Of a stretch of 64,000 nucleotides of DNA, positions 12,315 to 24,687 are shown piece by piece (the first letter of the stretch is position 1; every line of letters begins with the position of its first letter). The DNA is from Phoronis australis. Taxonomy: Eukaryota > Phoronida > Phoronidae. The stretch covers positions 556,623-620,622 of the forward strand of contig NMRA01000110.1 in assembly GCA_002633005.1 (NCBI GenBank). Direction: 5' to 3'. The notes below the pieces were generated by a model. It did not search any database and had not been told where the DNA came from. It saw only the letters and a list, made by a program, of their open reading frames with translations. The position numbers and the translations under genes were made by a program.

Positions 12315-14149
12315 CACAGTGTACACAAGCATGAGTGAATAAAGTGCACCTTATAATTATGATTATTTTTATGGAATTATTTTTTTAATCAAGGTGAATT
12401 TACTATTTAAAATGTTATTAACATACATTCCAGATGACATTTCTTAGTTATTATTTATCTGTGTATTTTTGTAGTCATTTAGCATTTGAAGTTGTAGTTA
12501 GCTTCTACTGTGTGTCCATTCCAAACTGTACAATGTTATTCGGATTATTTTGTAACTGGTAATAAACCCAAAATTGTCATTTACATCGTGTTTCGTTTTT
12601 TTTTCTAATTATTTGAATGTCACAACGATAACATATTATTCAGTAAGTGAATACGGTAATGGCTGGATATTACGTGCTCGAATTTTGAGAACCCCTTTTC
12701 TCCACTGCCAATAACAGGCATCAAACTGGCTCTCAAAATAGGGTCATATTATATCCGACTATTGCCATAAATACTGACACTTTGGAAAATATGTCATTAA
12801 TAGGTGAGGTCAGGTTGATTATGCAACAAAGGTAAATTATCATCGACACCAACGTGAAGCAAATCAAAACTCTGAGCATGAGATGTCAAGTATGACATTG
12901 TTCGTGTTATTTCTAGACTTATTAAAACTGGGTTTTTATTCAGTTTTTCTAAGAAACTGCTTAAAACTGTGTTGACATTGTTCTTAGCATTAGTGTAGAC
13001 AATGATATTTGCTTATTACGGTTCCCATCAGAATGTATTCTGCAAGAACACAAATCAACGTCAAACGCAAATGATATCTCTTCGCCAGATGCTGTCTTCA
13101 GTGTGCACTTGTACACTATGCTCTATTATTAAAAACTGATACGCATTTTTAAACACATTTTATTACAATCATATGAAAAAATACCATTCATAGAAGGTGG
13201 GCAGTGAGCAGTGAAACATCTATAAATAGAACATAATCTGTGTTCAGCTGTCCTTGGTTTTTTATACCAAGCTTTAATGGTCACAGGCTGTTAATAACTA
13301 AACAGTAGAACTGTAGTCTTAATGTTAATTATGTAACACTTAATTGGCAAGGGACTTCAGTTTAATGAAGAGTCTCGTCAAATATCAACCTGTGAAAGAT
13401 TTTGACTAGCTTTCATTCTAGATATGAAATTTGTACAAGACAAGAGGGTGTGTGAACTGCCTAACATGTTATTAATAAATATAAGTTTAGGCAAATATTC
13501 CCAAATTAGATCAAGTAAAAACCAAGCTAGAATTAGTCTAGCCCTTGCCCATGTAGCCACATTAAACAACAAAAGAAGTCCATTGGAAATATGCCTTTTA
13601 AATACTAAGGCTTTTAAAGATGGCTCTATGGGCCACTAGTTTATTTAAAGATCTGAAATTATTTCATAGATTCAGAAGAAAACAATCCTCACAAGATAAT
13701 AGCAACTGTGTGTACTCTACAACTAAACATCGTAAGTGGAAGACGAAACTTGTGTGACAGAGAGTATGTGAAGTACAAAGGATACTTTTACAATTGCATA
13801 GAAAAACAGCTGATTTGTAAGAAGATCTCTAACATACTATTATCATTCACATTATCTTCAGTTAAGAAAGAAGTCGTAGAAAGTAAAGTAGAAAATGTTA
13901 TTAATATTGCATAATTTCAAAAACCTTTCAAAATCTTGACATGAAATGTGCCATATAATGCAATTTATAAAATGAAAAAGTTACAAGCAAATTATGCCTC
14001 TCCCTTGCAAATAAAACTTTTAATTATCACAGATTTGACTTTCAAGAAGAACCTAAGATCCTACTAAATAGAAGCAGAGCACAATTACAAAACAAAGTGC
14101 ATACATCAACAATGTGATTCAAGTTCATTCTAGTGGGATATTCCTTGTT

Positions 14150-14713
14150 TTAAAACCCAAGTCCTAAGGCTGGTATGCCGTTTCTTGTGTAAAAAGTGTC
14201 TTTAACAATTCGTGAGCGGGCAAACACAGGTTTCTTGATTTCATCTTTTCTGATGACTTCTCCCAACTTCCAACCATATTCCTGTGTACTTGTGATTGGA
14301 AACGAATATTTCAGTTCGGGATCCGTGTGATTTCTCGCCTTCAAATACCAGTAACGACCTTTTTCTTCTTTTGTAAATCCGTCGTAGAGCATAGCAAATG
14401 TTTTTGGGGAGGCCGGTCGCATCTCTCTCAATGAGATAGGTTCCGTTTTTGATCTTGTCAGTTTGAGTAGACTGTCCTGAGCGTTCGTAGGTTTCTGTTT
14501 GCGGAACTTGTTTGCATCTATTTTAGGTAGTCGCCTTACCACATCTTCGTCCATCTTCGGCGCACCGACGATTCTCTTCCTGAAAACTTCCAGTTGTTTT
14601 GACTTTCCCATCCCTGTACTTTCCGAGCCCCATCGCAGGCGCGCGTCTTCCTCCTTTTCGATATGTTCCTCCCATTGTCTTTGAGCCCGCACGCCTCCAA
14701 TAAATCTGGTCAT
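14150..14713 (-). CDS. SPMIP1: SPMIP1 (ATP6V1FNB)-like sperm microtubule inner protein
   Basis: A single 187-residue open frame whose ATG reads outward into the spacer shared with FBXL5. Layout: a short N-terminal helix with the pattern QWEEHIEKEEDARLRW (about 13-28); a basic, Lys/Arg-rich middle with predicted disorder; and a C-terminal block from about 110 with KEEKGRYWYLKARN, SFPITSTQEYGWKLGEV and a final DTFYTRNGIPALGLGF. From memory, this layout and the YGW and FYxxNGI motifs fit the small SPMIP1/ATP6V1FNB family of proteins inside sperm-tail doublet microtubules. I could not run a search, so the family is an inference. The size suits a complete protein without introns. A weak ATTAAA-type poly(A) signal lies on the minus strand at 14019-14024. 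Confidence 0.6.
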   Translation of the reverse strand: MTRFIGGVRAQRQWEEHIEKEEDARLRWGSESTGMGKSKQLEVFRKRIVGAPKMDEDVVRRLPKIDANKFRKQKPTNAQDSLLKLTRSKTEPISLREMRPASPKTFAMLYDGFTKEEKGRYWYLKARNHTDPELKYSFPITSTQEYGWKLGEVIRKDEIKKPVFARSRIVKDTFYTRNGIPALGLGF

Positions 14714-14922
14714 TTTTCAATTACGACAGTTTTATACAGCTCATACAATTTTTATGGAAGTTTCACCAATTTTCCTCGCACAAAGACTACAACTATAGCA
14801 CAGTGCCTGTTCAACGTCCCAGTTGTTGCACGCTCAGTTTTGCACAGTCAACGTCGCTATAGAGATGTGACGTCAGGATCTCGTGCACAGACCACGCAAT
14901 TACACGAGAGTACAAAAGCAAG
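14714..14922. promoter_or_regulatory. Head-to-head promoter of the SPMIP1-like gene and FBXL5, with CRE
   Basis: Only 209 bp separate the divergent start codons at 14713 (minus) and 14923 (plus). A perfect CRE palindrome TGACGTCA lies at 14868-14875, about 50 bp upstream of the FBXL5 ATG. A second TGACGTCA is at 15184-15191 in FBXL5 intron 1. No TATA box is obvious. A bidirectional promoter is inferred from spacing; the CRE is seen directly. Confidence 0.6.
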
Positions 14923-17900
14923 ATGGCGCCCTTCCCTGAAGATGTTGATGTGTTTACTGTTCCACACTCAAGAATGAAGTCTTTGGTCGACAGTTACTAC
15001 AATTTGGTATATTAAAATGCAACATTTTTATCTTTAAAAACTGTTTAAATAGTAATGTCAGAATGCCATTCTTCTATTGTGTCGTCGTAATGAAAAAACG
15101 GACATATTTATATTCTTCATCAGAAATCACCTTCGGTTTCACTCCTCCACTCCTTTTTTACTGCCAGCTAGCTGTATGAAGACTGACGTCAAAATACAGC
15201 TAGGTATCACTGTGTTTTTTCTGCCGTAGACCACGAAATTGCACACAGCCAGGGCAGTTCTGTTCATCAACTCGCCATGAAACCTGGCTGTATCCACAGG
15301 CGTCCTCAGCTTCTGATCGTCCCCAATACACTACATATAATACTACAAGGTAGGACACTCTCGACTAGAAATTCCACGGGTGCTTCACTTCACCCGTCCA
15401 TAGCAAACATAAAACTCAATAAATTTACACAAAACAGGGGTTCAACAAACCATGAAGAATTGTTCTTTCTCCCAATACCATTCACGGTGTCCTGTTCCGG
15501 CGACTTCGTAAGAAATTCGCAGTCAAAGAACAAAAATGTTCACAAAAAACCCCCGCGCACGTCCATCGGTTGCCGCTCGAGGTCAAGGACGGTACGNGTC
15601 GCACTTGAATACAAAAAACAGTCTTAAAGTTCAGTGGCAAACATAGAACAAAAATATTTGAACTCTTTAGACGTAATAAACTAATTTGTGTAACGAAGCT
15701 TCCGTTGATATCGTCTTGCTAAACATAAATCAGTGATAGCAGATTGGTGTTGGCGGGCGTAGCAATGTAATAATCCAGTCCATGCAGACAAATCTCAGGT
15801 AGGTTAACATTCAGTATCATCATTTTGGCGCAGGGCTATGGTTGACTAAACAGTTGGATGTCACGCCCTGCAGTATGATTCACAATGCCTTTTGTAAACT
15901 CAGACACAATAAAATGAATGAAGCAGAAAGCTTACTGTTTCTTACTTCATTGGACAGCCCTGGCGCTTTCCCATTTTAGAAAATTCGTATCGAAGTCGTT
16001 ACCTGGTCCCCGGCTGTATTAAGTTTATATGCACTGTCGGATAACCAGGCAGAAACGAGATAAGAAAGGGGATTGGGGATTGAATGATTGTGTTTAACGT
16101 GGGCACAATTCAAGATCCCATTGTAAAATTATTATTTTTCCCTTTCGATCCACAAATGGTGAAAGGTGCCATGTGACTTGTACTTATTCATTATTACCAG
16201 CGATCATTCGTACTAGCGATCATTTTTTCTTGCAATTCATTTTACTAGCGATCATTTTTACTAGCGATCATTTTTACTAGCGATCATTTTTACTAGCGAT
16301 TTTTGCATGGCGGTGAAGTTTCCCCATCACGATTAGGTGTGTGGCGGTCAATCTGAGTATGATTTACGAGTAGCGGGGCCAGAAAGGAGCGTGGCGGGCT
16401 GCCCAAAAGTTCACACGCAAGGAAAACCCTGTGTATCAACATGTAGGCCTAGTGAAGCTCGGACAGGGTGCATGCCAAATCTGGGTATCAACCCACACTC
16501 ACCTTGCCTGTTAAAACCGTTTAAGTGAAAAACAATCCAACAAACATCATTTTCTTACGCCATTCTCGACCTTTTGTAACAATGAAGTTTAGAATATATA
16601 TAGGTAAATAAAACAACAAGAATGGGTCAACTGAAATTTTGGGATATAATAACATCCTTATTTAACAATGAAAAGTATGTTGTCGTTTTGAAAACAATAC
16701 GCTCGTGTCACGCCATTTCCTAATTTTTTTGACAAATTCGCAGCAGCAAAATTTGTTCTGAAGTTCAGTTTTTCAGTATCGAAATCCATAAAAACTTATA
16801 TTGAAGTGAAACCAGTTCCAATAATTTGTTGTGACGTGTACGCAACCTCGTGAAAGAACAAAAGTTGATTGAACAATCGGCAAAAAAAGAAACTGGCCAA
16901 TAGGTGACGCAATATTTTATGACCCTTATAACTGCATTGAAATCAAGCCGAAAAATTATCCGCTGAAAGATTCAACTTTTTACTATTCACTTGTTACTCC
17001 CCATTAATTTTGCATTTTTGTGAACTCGAGAACTGAAGCATTCACTTGACTTAATAGTTGGCATTTAAGTCACTACATCATGTGATCTGAGATTACAAGA
17101 TGGCAGACAATGCGCCGTTGTTAGGGGAAGGTAAAAAGAGGTGAAATACAACTGGTAAGCCATTTGCAGTTTTCTAAACATGCCAAGGGAATTTGATTTG
17201 GCTTGTACTAACTCACTGAACAAGAAGTTTCCTTCCATTATTTTGGTTTATGTCCATTTCACCAATCGACAAAAGGCCGTCCGATGACCTTTCAGCTCTG
17301 TTTAAGAGCTGAGTATTGGCTATCATTTGACGTGAGTCTTCACCACAGTCAGGCATTGAGATCGTAGAGTCACCACAGTCGGGCACTGCTATCATGGAGT
17401 CACCACAGCCAGTCATTGGGGTCATGAATCTGTTCACTACTTCACTAACTGCTGAAAATCCATCAACACTTAGATTTGAATCAAGCTTTTGTACCTGAGA
17501 GTTAAGCATCCAAAACCATTCAGCTCCCAGGCAATAGCCATTTGGCAAGCGGCTTGGGGAGCCGTTATAAGGCTGTACATTGTCAGTTGAAACTTTTATT
17601 TTCACTAAGTTCATTTTAGAAATTTAGACATTCAAGATGTACTGATTTTGTAGAAAACTCCATGAAAATGTCAATCCTACCTTGATTAATGCAAAAAAAC
17701 ATTGCTTAATATTTTCCTTTACTAGTCAAGCAGGTACTACACATGTTGCTCAGTTGTTTCAAATGTGGATGTCTTCATGACTCTGTTTATGTATAGAGTC
17801 ATCAAGACACTAAAAGTGACAATAACTATCTGAATCCTTAGACTTTGTATGACATAACTAAGGTACAAATAACAAGAGAGCATTACGTGTGTTGAATGGC

Positions 17901-20900
17901 CGTGCCCCACCTCTGGGCTGTGCCCCACCTCTATCTCATATGTAGACTTACAACCTGTTACAAATAACCAAGTAATGCATCACTTATTCACCAAAATCAT
18001 TAGAACAACTTATTAATTATATACTCCGTTTAAAAACTACTTGCTGAACCATTTCAATTCATTTTGTCTCGTATATTATTTTTATTGTGTCATTTTTGTT
18101 GCAGGTTGCTTCCACAAACTTCTCCAACGACATTGACCTTCAGTCACTGTTGATGAGCCTATCGCGCACATTCTATGAGTTGAAGGCACACGAGCAGATA
18201 GAGAATATGTACATTATGGCCAAGTTGAAGGCAAAGTTGAAGGCTTTGTCCATTACCAACACAGCTGTGTGTAACTGTCACGCTGACAACAGGCTATCCA
18301 ATATCATGCAGCTTCTGTCGCAGGGCTTCAGTCTGTCGTCCAATGACAGGAAGAACTATGAGAGTCAGCTGAGGTCAGCACTGCAGGAGTTCACTGAACA
18401 CTTCCTGCCTCACATGCAGCAGGAAGAGGAGGTAATGAAACCCTTCTTTCACGCCACGACACCAGCGATTGTTTCTGAGCCCTCTCCCACACCACTACTG
18501 CATCAAAATTTTTGTCTGACCACTGGGATCACTTTTTGCATTGTACTTGTGTTCTGCATTAACAGGTCGTAGACTTGGTGTGGTAATATTTCCCACTGCA
18601 TTTGAACTCAACAAAGTTGACAAATAGTACAGATCTTTGTTGCTTAATGCTCCTTGGTACACAGCTCAGAGTTGATAGTCATGACATTTGTTTTCCTTAA
18701 TTTTCAGTTTTACTCTTCTTTTTGCTCTATGGTGTAAAACTGGTCAAATTCAGAGTAAATGAATGATGGAGGACCTGACACTACACCCAGTGTTAGCTCT
18801 ACTCTTGTAAAGCCACATTTTTGGTACATTTCAAGTTTTTAAGGTCTATGAAAACGATTCCTCAAAATTATGTCCTAGCTGACTCATTCATAAACTCAGC
18901 ACATGACTTGTTTAGCTTTTTGCATCAAGTGATGTAAAAGCGTAGTATTAGGCAAACACTGTATATCTTACCAGTTTATGATTAACTTGAGAAATGGTGG
19001 TTCAATCATTTATACTTTCTTAACCAGTCAATCACACATTTTGCTAGTCTTTTAACCATTGTACTTTGTAGATTTTCCAACCGCTTTTGATCAAGTACTT
19101 CACGCGTGATGAGCTGAAGGCCCTTAAGGAGCAGGTGCTGACTGAACATGTCATCAAACGGGAGGAAGCACAAGAAGCCAAGTATCAAGAGTGTGAGAAA
19201 CAAATACTAGAGAGTGGTGAGTGACAGTGCCCCATGATGTGGTCAGGTATACTACCTGCCGAATTAATAAGCAATTCTCCATCAGAAGCACAAGTGGCGG
19301 AAAAAGATGAGGAGTACAAACATTGTTCCTTTTTGCTTAGACTTATTTATTTGTTTAAGCCATGTTATATAACCTATAATACTTTATTTCCGTGGTCATT
19401 CAGCAAATGACCCTTTCTGTTTCAGAACAAAACGATGAGTCATGCGAACGAACCATCACTGATTTGCCACCAGAGGTCATGGTGAAAATATGTTCGTATC
19501 TTGACCCGAGAGACCTGTGTCGTTGTGCCCAAGTGTGTCATCAGTGGTCTGCCATCGCTATGGATGGCCAGATGTGGTGGGAGATAACTCCAGTGGAGTG
19601 GGCAAATGGTATGAAAGTATACTTCACTAGTTGTATAGTGCCTGCTGGTCATTGTGTTCAATGTCAAAATGTTCAGAAATCATTGTTTGGCAGTCAGTAT
19701 TTTTGTTACACAAGGCTTGGAATTTTCCGCGCAAACGCGGATTTCCGGTTTTTTTTAAATGTTCTGTCCGCGTATGTTATTATATTTCTTTGTAAAAAAA
19801 TCGGATTTGATATAAAATCTCCACGGCAAATTTCTTTCTTACCGCGGCGTTGCCAATGACTTTCACCTCGAAAAGCGGAAGTTGCTCTTTATGTTTCGGA
19901 GGAACGTAAATTGTCGACATTGCCGGGGCATCTGGGATAGGGTGGTGGATTTCTTCAATGGCGTCTCGTGTGATTGTTAACCGCGGTGACAAATACTACG
20001 GCTCTGCAGCCAAAAATGTGTGGGGGTGGGAGTGGAGTGGATGGACGAGATAAAAAGACGCAGACGCACGGTCCTGGAGGTAGTACCGTTCTTTTTGTTT
20101 GTTTTTTTAGTCCTCCCGATTCTTGTCGGCAAAAGATCGACATCGACTATTTCAAGGCTGGGTGCGCGCGTGTTTTTGGGCTGTAAAAATTTCTGCTTTT
20201 GTTGTCATTGGTCATTCCAAGCCCTGTTTACATCTAATTGCATAGCATTGGATATCATCAAAAAGCTCATTAGTTTCTCTCTTAAACTCTACATGATCAC
20301 ATCACATTAAAAAAATTGAAAGTCTTGGATCTTTTCCTGTTCAGGTTTCTTTTGGGGAATTTTAGCACTTGAAACTTTTAAAATTATGCAAGAATGGATG
20401 AATCGGTGTGTGTGCAGACAAGAGCTGTACCCATTTTATGCTCTTGGGAAGTACAGAAGGATTGAGATTTACTAGGTCCATGGCCTGGTAATAATTTTCA
20501 AAATGCTTTTTAATTTACAGCACTATGTAAGTCTGGCTTAATTATTCTTTTTAATTTGTGCATTTTGATTTTATTTGACTGTGTTCAAAACGTCAGAATG
20601 ATGTCTTACTAAGCAATCGAATTGTATTTCCAAACCAGCTTAATAGATGCATTATCGTGTGGCAAGTCATTTTTTCTCCTCTTTTCCAGGAAACTGGTGC
20701 TTCAAGCCCCCTGACCCTGACCCCTGTGACCTTGAGGAAGATCTGGCTATTGACACCTACAGGTACATTGATGAGGATGCAGACATTGACGAGTCAGCTG
20801 ACAGTGACAGCAGTGATAGCAGTAACTATAGCGATGTCGCTCAGCAGGTATACCTCACATTCCGACTGTCGTATTTCTGGTTCTGTGTTACATTTAAGAC

Positions 20901-23900
20901 GTTATGAGTGCCATTTAACGTAATTTGTTAAATATATGATATTTTCTTTGGTCAACGAATCTTTCAAAGTGATTTCTCTGTGAAGTCCTAAGATTCATTC
21001 TTTTTTATTTTAAAAACTGCATTGGAGTTACGTTTAGATTTGTGAAGCCTATTTTTTTCTATACTATTCCGTTTGTGAAATGTAAGTTGACACAGATTTA
21101 ACTATCACGTGATTAAATCACTTGATATTGAGATTTTGTGTTTCTAATGCTCATTGCTTGCAAGACACTTGTGTAAAATGTCTTTTGTAATGGAAATGAC
21201 ATGTATGCATTGTTGCATGTCAGCTCATTCTTCTTGTTCAGTGGCGGTCATAATCAAGTGTTGTGCTTGATCCTGTCAAGCTTATTGGACACTTAACTGT
21301 CACTGAACTCAGCCCACGTCTGAGTAGGAACGGTTACTCACTGGCTACACCAAGGTGGTCTCACTACCTGAGCAGGTTACAAGTGCCCATGTTATTGAAC
21401 TGTTATATATTATAATGTGTCTTTCCATTGATTCAGTGTTCTTATGCCTGTCTTCAGATCCGCCAGGAGTCACGCGTTCTGACTGGTCTCATCAAGTATG
21501 TCCTTCCCAAGGTTGGCCAAGAGGTGGCGACACTGACACTGGCTAACAGCAAAGGCATTACTAACTCACTGGTAATGGACTGACTCGTCTTTATGAATAT
21601 TGTCTCAGCAGGACACTAGACCATTGAATTTACTTCCAACAAGACTACTTTAAAATTATTTTGAAGTGTGTCACTTTATTTCACTCATGTACTTATCAAA
21701 GCAGTCTGTTGTGCTCACACGTATCTTATTTTCACAAACTGTCTTCTTCAAATTACATTGGGTGTTTTGATTTCATAAAAAATACTCTCTTGGTCAGTTT
21801 TATAGTGGGTCAATAGCTCATCAACATGGCTACTACTTAATGATTGTTTTTGATTTATAAGCCTGATGTATAAAGGCCGGTTGACAACCAGTGAAAACCA
21901 TGGTTACAGCATCCTGTACAAAAAGGTTCACACAACGTTCACACAATGTTCACACGACCTTGTGACATTACAGTGTGATCGTAGGGACAAAGTTGCTCTA
22001 ATTTCAAAGTTTTGTAAATAGGTCATTGGGTCTACCTATACACATGTTTGTCGAGTCCTATCCTTGTAAACTCTGCATTCGTGAGGTAAACAGCTAGAAT
22101 GTCAGGCTCAGTCATCACTTAATAACTACTGTGGTGACCTCTGTTGTACTACTCTTACAGTTCCACAAGATGGTGCAATTGTGCCCCAACCTTGAACAGC
22201 TTAATTTATCTCAGACCAGGATTGGAGATGCTGCATTCAAATCGTAAGTTAACCTGTCAATCATCAGTTCATGACCCTTGATGCTGCCTTGGTGGCTGGC
22301 TCTCATCGCAGTGTACAGTGCCATCATTTAACGTAAAACATCTTCCAAAGTACCAGAAAAATGTGTGCAACGACCCGTTTCGAGGATTTTTCATCTCTCT
22401 TTCATTTATTGAAATTGTTCACTTAATAACTGGATGTAACATATTTTAATGTTCTCTTCTGTATATGAATTGAATGATAGCAGTTTATGCAGTATTGTCC
22501 CCCATACACATTAGAAGTTTATGCAAGTTGGAACACATGTTTATGTGATAAGAAGTGTGCTCAGTTGCTTGACTTGTACTAATAGTCAAGAGTACCTGCT
22601 CTAGAGTAACACGGAAGACAGGCGAAATAACTCCATTGTATCAATGAAAAGTGTACAAATGGGGAATTCACTCCCCTGCACTGTCGGTGGTTTTGCGACT
22701 GTTGTTGAGCAAATTGTGATTATTACCTGTAAAACAATGAACGTCATATTAAAAGCAACAGTTATTTTATCTTGGTCTCAATTTCGTTTTTCAGGTTTGG
22801 GAAAACAGTGTTTCTTCCAAAACTGAAAAAGTTGGTTCTATCTGGCTGTGTCAACATCACTGACTGTGCGCTGCAGCGATTGGACGCTTCATTCCAAAAA
22901 TCCATCTGTTCATCTGGTCACTATGATAAAGACACGTCTGAAGGCATGTGTGAAATGAACAAGCCCAGTCTGCCGTGTTGTATTGTTAATGACAAAGACA
23001 TCAGGAGTCAGTGTGTGGAGTCTGTAGATGTCAGAATGTACAATAGGGGGTGCTGTCATAGTCAGTGTTGTGAAGAACAAAATGACAACCAAGAAGTCTC
23101 TGAAGAACATCTGCCAAGTATTGAAGATTGTGTCTTGAGTGAGAAGACACCTGATGACCAAAATTTGAGTTGTTGCGCACAATTGTCAAAGACTTTAGAA
23201 CATTTGGACTTATCGGGGTGTCACCTGGTGTCTGATGAGGGACTAAGGTCAGTTTCGAATTAGACTGTTTATTTATTCCTCTCAAATAACTTCACTTTGA
23301 AATAAGTTATCCTGAACTGAGCAAATTAAGTACAATAAAATCTCACAACAATTTTGGACAAAAATAACAGACAAAATCTTCTTGCTTTCACCAACAGTCT
23401 AAAATTGTTTTATAAAACATCTGATGGTAGTTAAGTAGAGAAATGAAAAAACGAACATTGTATTTGATCCGACAGATTTCCCTAAAAAGTTTCTCACTAA
23501 ACTGGTAGTAAGCTAAATTGCAGGTCATTAAATTGAAAGACCACACAAGCATTTTTAATTTGCTTTAAACCTAGTAACTGCATGACAGAAATTGTTCTAC
23601 ATCTCTGTAATATCTGTACAATTGTGTTTACAGATACCAGAGAGTTAAGTGTTAAAAATGTAGCTGTTGGTGAGAATATGAACACATTGTATATTGTACG
23701 ATATCCCTGATAATTTTGATAATTACCCTTAGTAATTTTTGTTATACCATGAAGGGAAATGGTCAGCTCTCACAAATTGTCTTTATGTCTGCCATCCCAT
23801 GCCATGACAAGCACTGTCTTCTACAGTCACAAGGAAATGCACAATCACATGCCATTGACATGGAAGGAAATGAACGGTCACATGTCATTGACATGGAAGA

Positions 23901-24307
23901 ATTGGTTAGCCTTGTCAAAAGTACTGTCTTTTTTATTTATTGCCACCCTATCAGAATCCAGTTGACATAAGTTACAGAATTTTTTGGTAACTAAAGAGAT
24001 GAACACTTGATGAAGATAAATATATGATTGTGTTTAATAAATAATTAATTAGCCTTGTTACTCGCCATCTTGTTACAGTAAGTTGACAAGTGGAGGTCTG
24101 CCGAGACTTTGTCACCTCGACCTGTCCGGCTGTATGAATCTGACGGGACGGGGCCTTCAGGGTGTGGTCGATGCATGCCCTGCCCTCATTCACGAGCTGT
24201 TCTTTTACTGTGACAACATTAGCGACGGTCCACTGGCGGAGACGGCCAGTGGATGTAATAATGTCGACTGTCATAACCGTGTCTGTTGTCGTGCACTGGT
24301 CAACTGA
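14923..24307 (+). CDS. FBXL5: FBXL5, iron-sensing F-box/LRR protein (complete, 9 exons)
   Basis: Exons: 14923-15006, 18105-18431, 19072-19216, 19426-19608, 20690-20847, 21458-21571, 22161-22243, 22795-23247 and 24079-24307. All are GT-AG, and the phases close exactly to 591 codons plus TGA. FBXL5 is the substrate receptor of an SCF ubiquitin ligase that degrades iron regulatory proteins when iron and oxygen are present. Residues 1-160 form the hemerythrin-like domain, with the expected ligands H15, H57, E58, E61, H87, H131 and E135. The F-box spans about 196-240 ([21 protein letters not shown]). Leucine-rich repeats follow, with LSGC phrases in the last two exons. The tail holds C560, C575, C585 and C586, matching the four [2Fe-2S] ligands of the human protein. 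It is about 100 residues shorter than human FBXL5, the shortage lying in the loop between repeats. A possible AATAAA is at 25197. Confidence 0.95.
16198..16304 (+). repeat. 16-bp minisatellite in FBXL5 intron 1
   Basis: About six units of ACTAGCGATCATTTTT, with one spacer interruption near 16230. Short, AT-rich and non-coding. Confidence 0.85.
17213..17614 (-). CDS. Unassigned open frame antisense in FBXL5 intron 1
   Basis: A 133-codon ATG-to-stop frame. The composition looks protein-like rather than repeat-driven: [18 protein letters not shown] near residues 23-40, then three related phrases ([30 protein letters not shown]). I do not recognise a family. It could be an exon of an antisense gene, a transposon fragment or chance. 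No promoter or splice partner was found. Confidence 0.25.
   Translation of the reverse strand: MNLVKIKVSTDNVQPYNGSPSRLPNGYCLGAEWFWMLNSQVQKLDSNLSVDGFSAVSEVVNRFMTPMTGCGDSMIAVPDCGDSTISMPDCGEDSRQMIANTQLLNRAERSSDGLLSIGEMDINQNNGRKLLVQ
18432..24078 (+). other. FBXL5 introns 2-8
   Basis: Introns lie at 18432-19071, 19217-19425, 19609-20689, 20848-21457, 21572-22160, 22244-22794 and 23248-24078. Apart from the inverted-repeat insert in intron 4 and a short duplication near 23850-23900 (GCCATTGACATGGAAG), they contain no recognised element. Confidence 0.8.
19713..20228. mobile_element. Possible hAT-like MITE in FBXL5 intron 4
   Basis: The segment is richer in CpG than its surroundings and is flanked by short inverted ends: the left reads CAAGGCTTGGAAT and the right, reverse-complemented, reads CAGGGCTTGGAAT. 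The outside bases (TTGTTACA and TTTACATC) are only loosely similar, so a target duplication is not proven. The interior has no transposase. CAGGG-type ends would suit the hAT superfamily. Confidence 0.4.
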
Positions 24308-24687
24308 ACTGAGTGAGTGGAGATTAGGTTCTTGTTATAGGCTATTAGCATATTGAATTAGCATATTGAACGGTCTTATTGCGCTGTGTGTACACATCAT
24401 AAGGTGCAGATATGCTTTGTCTCACAATATATGGTATACAAACTTTATACTTTGTTACTGTCAGTTGGGTAGAGCGTCAGGAAACTACAAAAACTGTGCT
24501 TTAAGTGATTAAAATTGCATGATCGAACCTTAGGTGCCATTAGCAGGTTTGTGTGTGTGTAGATATATGTGAGCTGAGAGTGGGACATGAACACACTGTC
24601 ACGCATACGCACATGGCCGGAGACCAAAACATCACGTGCAGTTGATGAAACGGGTTCGTTTGACTGGATATATCATAATTGGAAGTC

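Larger units (their letters stand above)
11113..14149. other. Intergenic region between two convergent 3' ends
   Basis: Non-coding. Holds a duplicated GC-rich block (11348-11490), a 42-bp repeat with CCAAT and CRE-like motifs (12189-12314), AATAAA signals at 12338 and 12561, and one copy of the dispersed hairpin family (about 12670-12750). The rest, up to the stop of the minus-strand SPMIP1-like gene, is AT-rich with nothing recognised. Confidence 0.6.
15007..18104 (+). other. FBXL5 intron 1
   Basis: A 3.1-kb intron from GTATAT to GCAG. It holds a CRE (15184-15191), an assembly n at 15597, a 16-bp minisatellite (16198-16304) and one minus-strand open frame of unknown meaning (17213-17614). 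The rest shows nothing recognisable. Confidence 0.8.
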
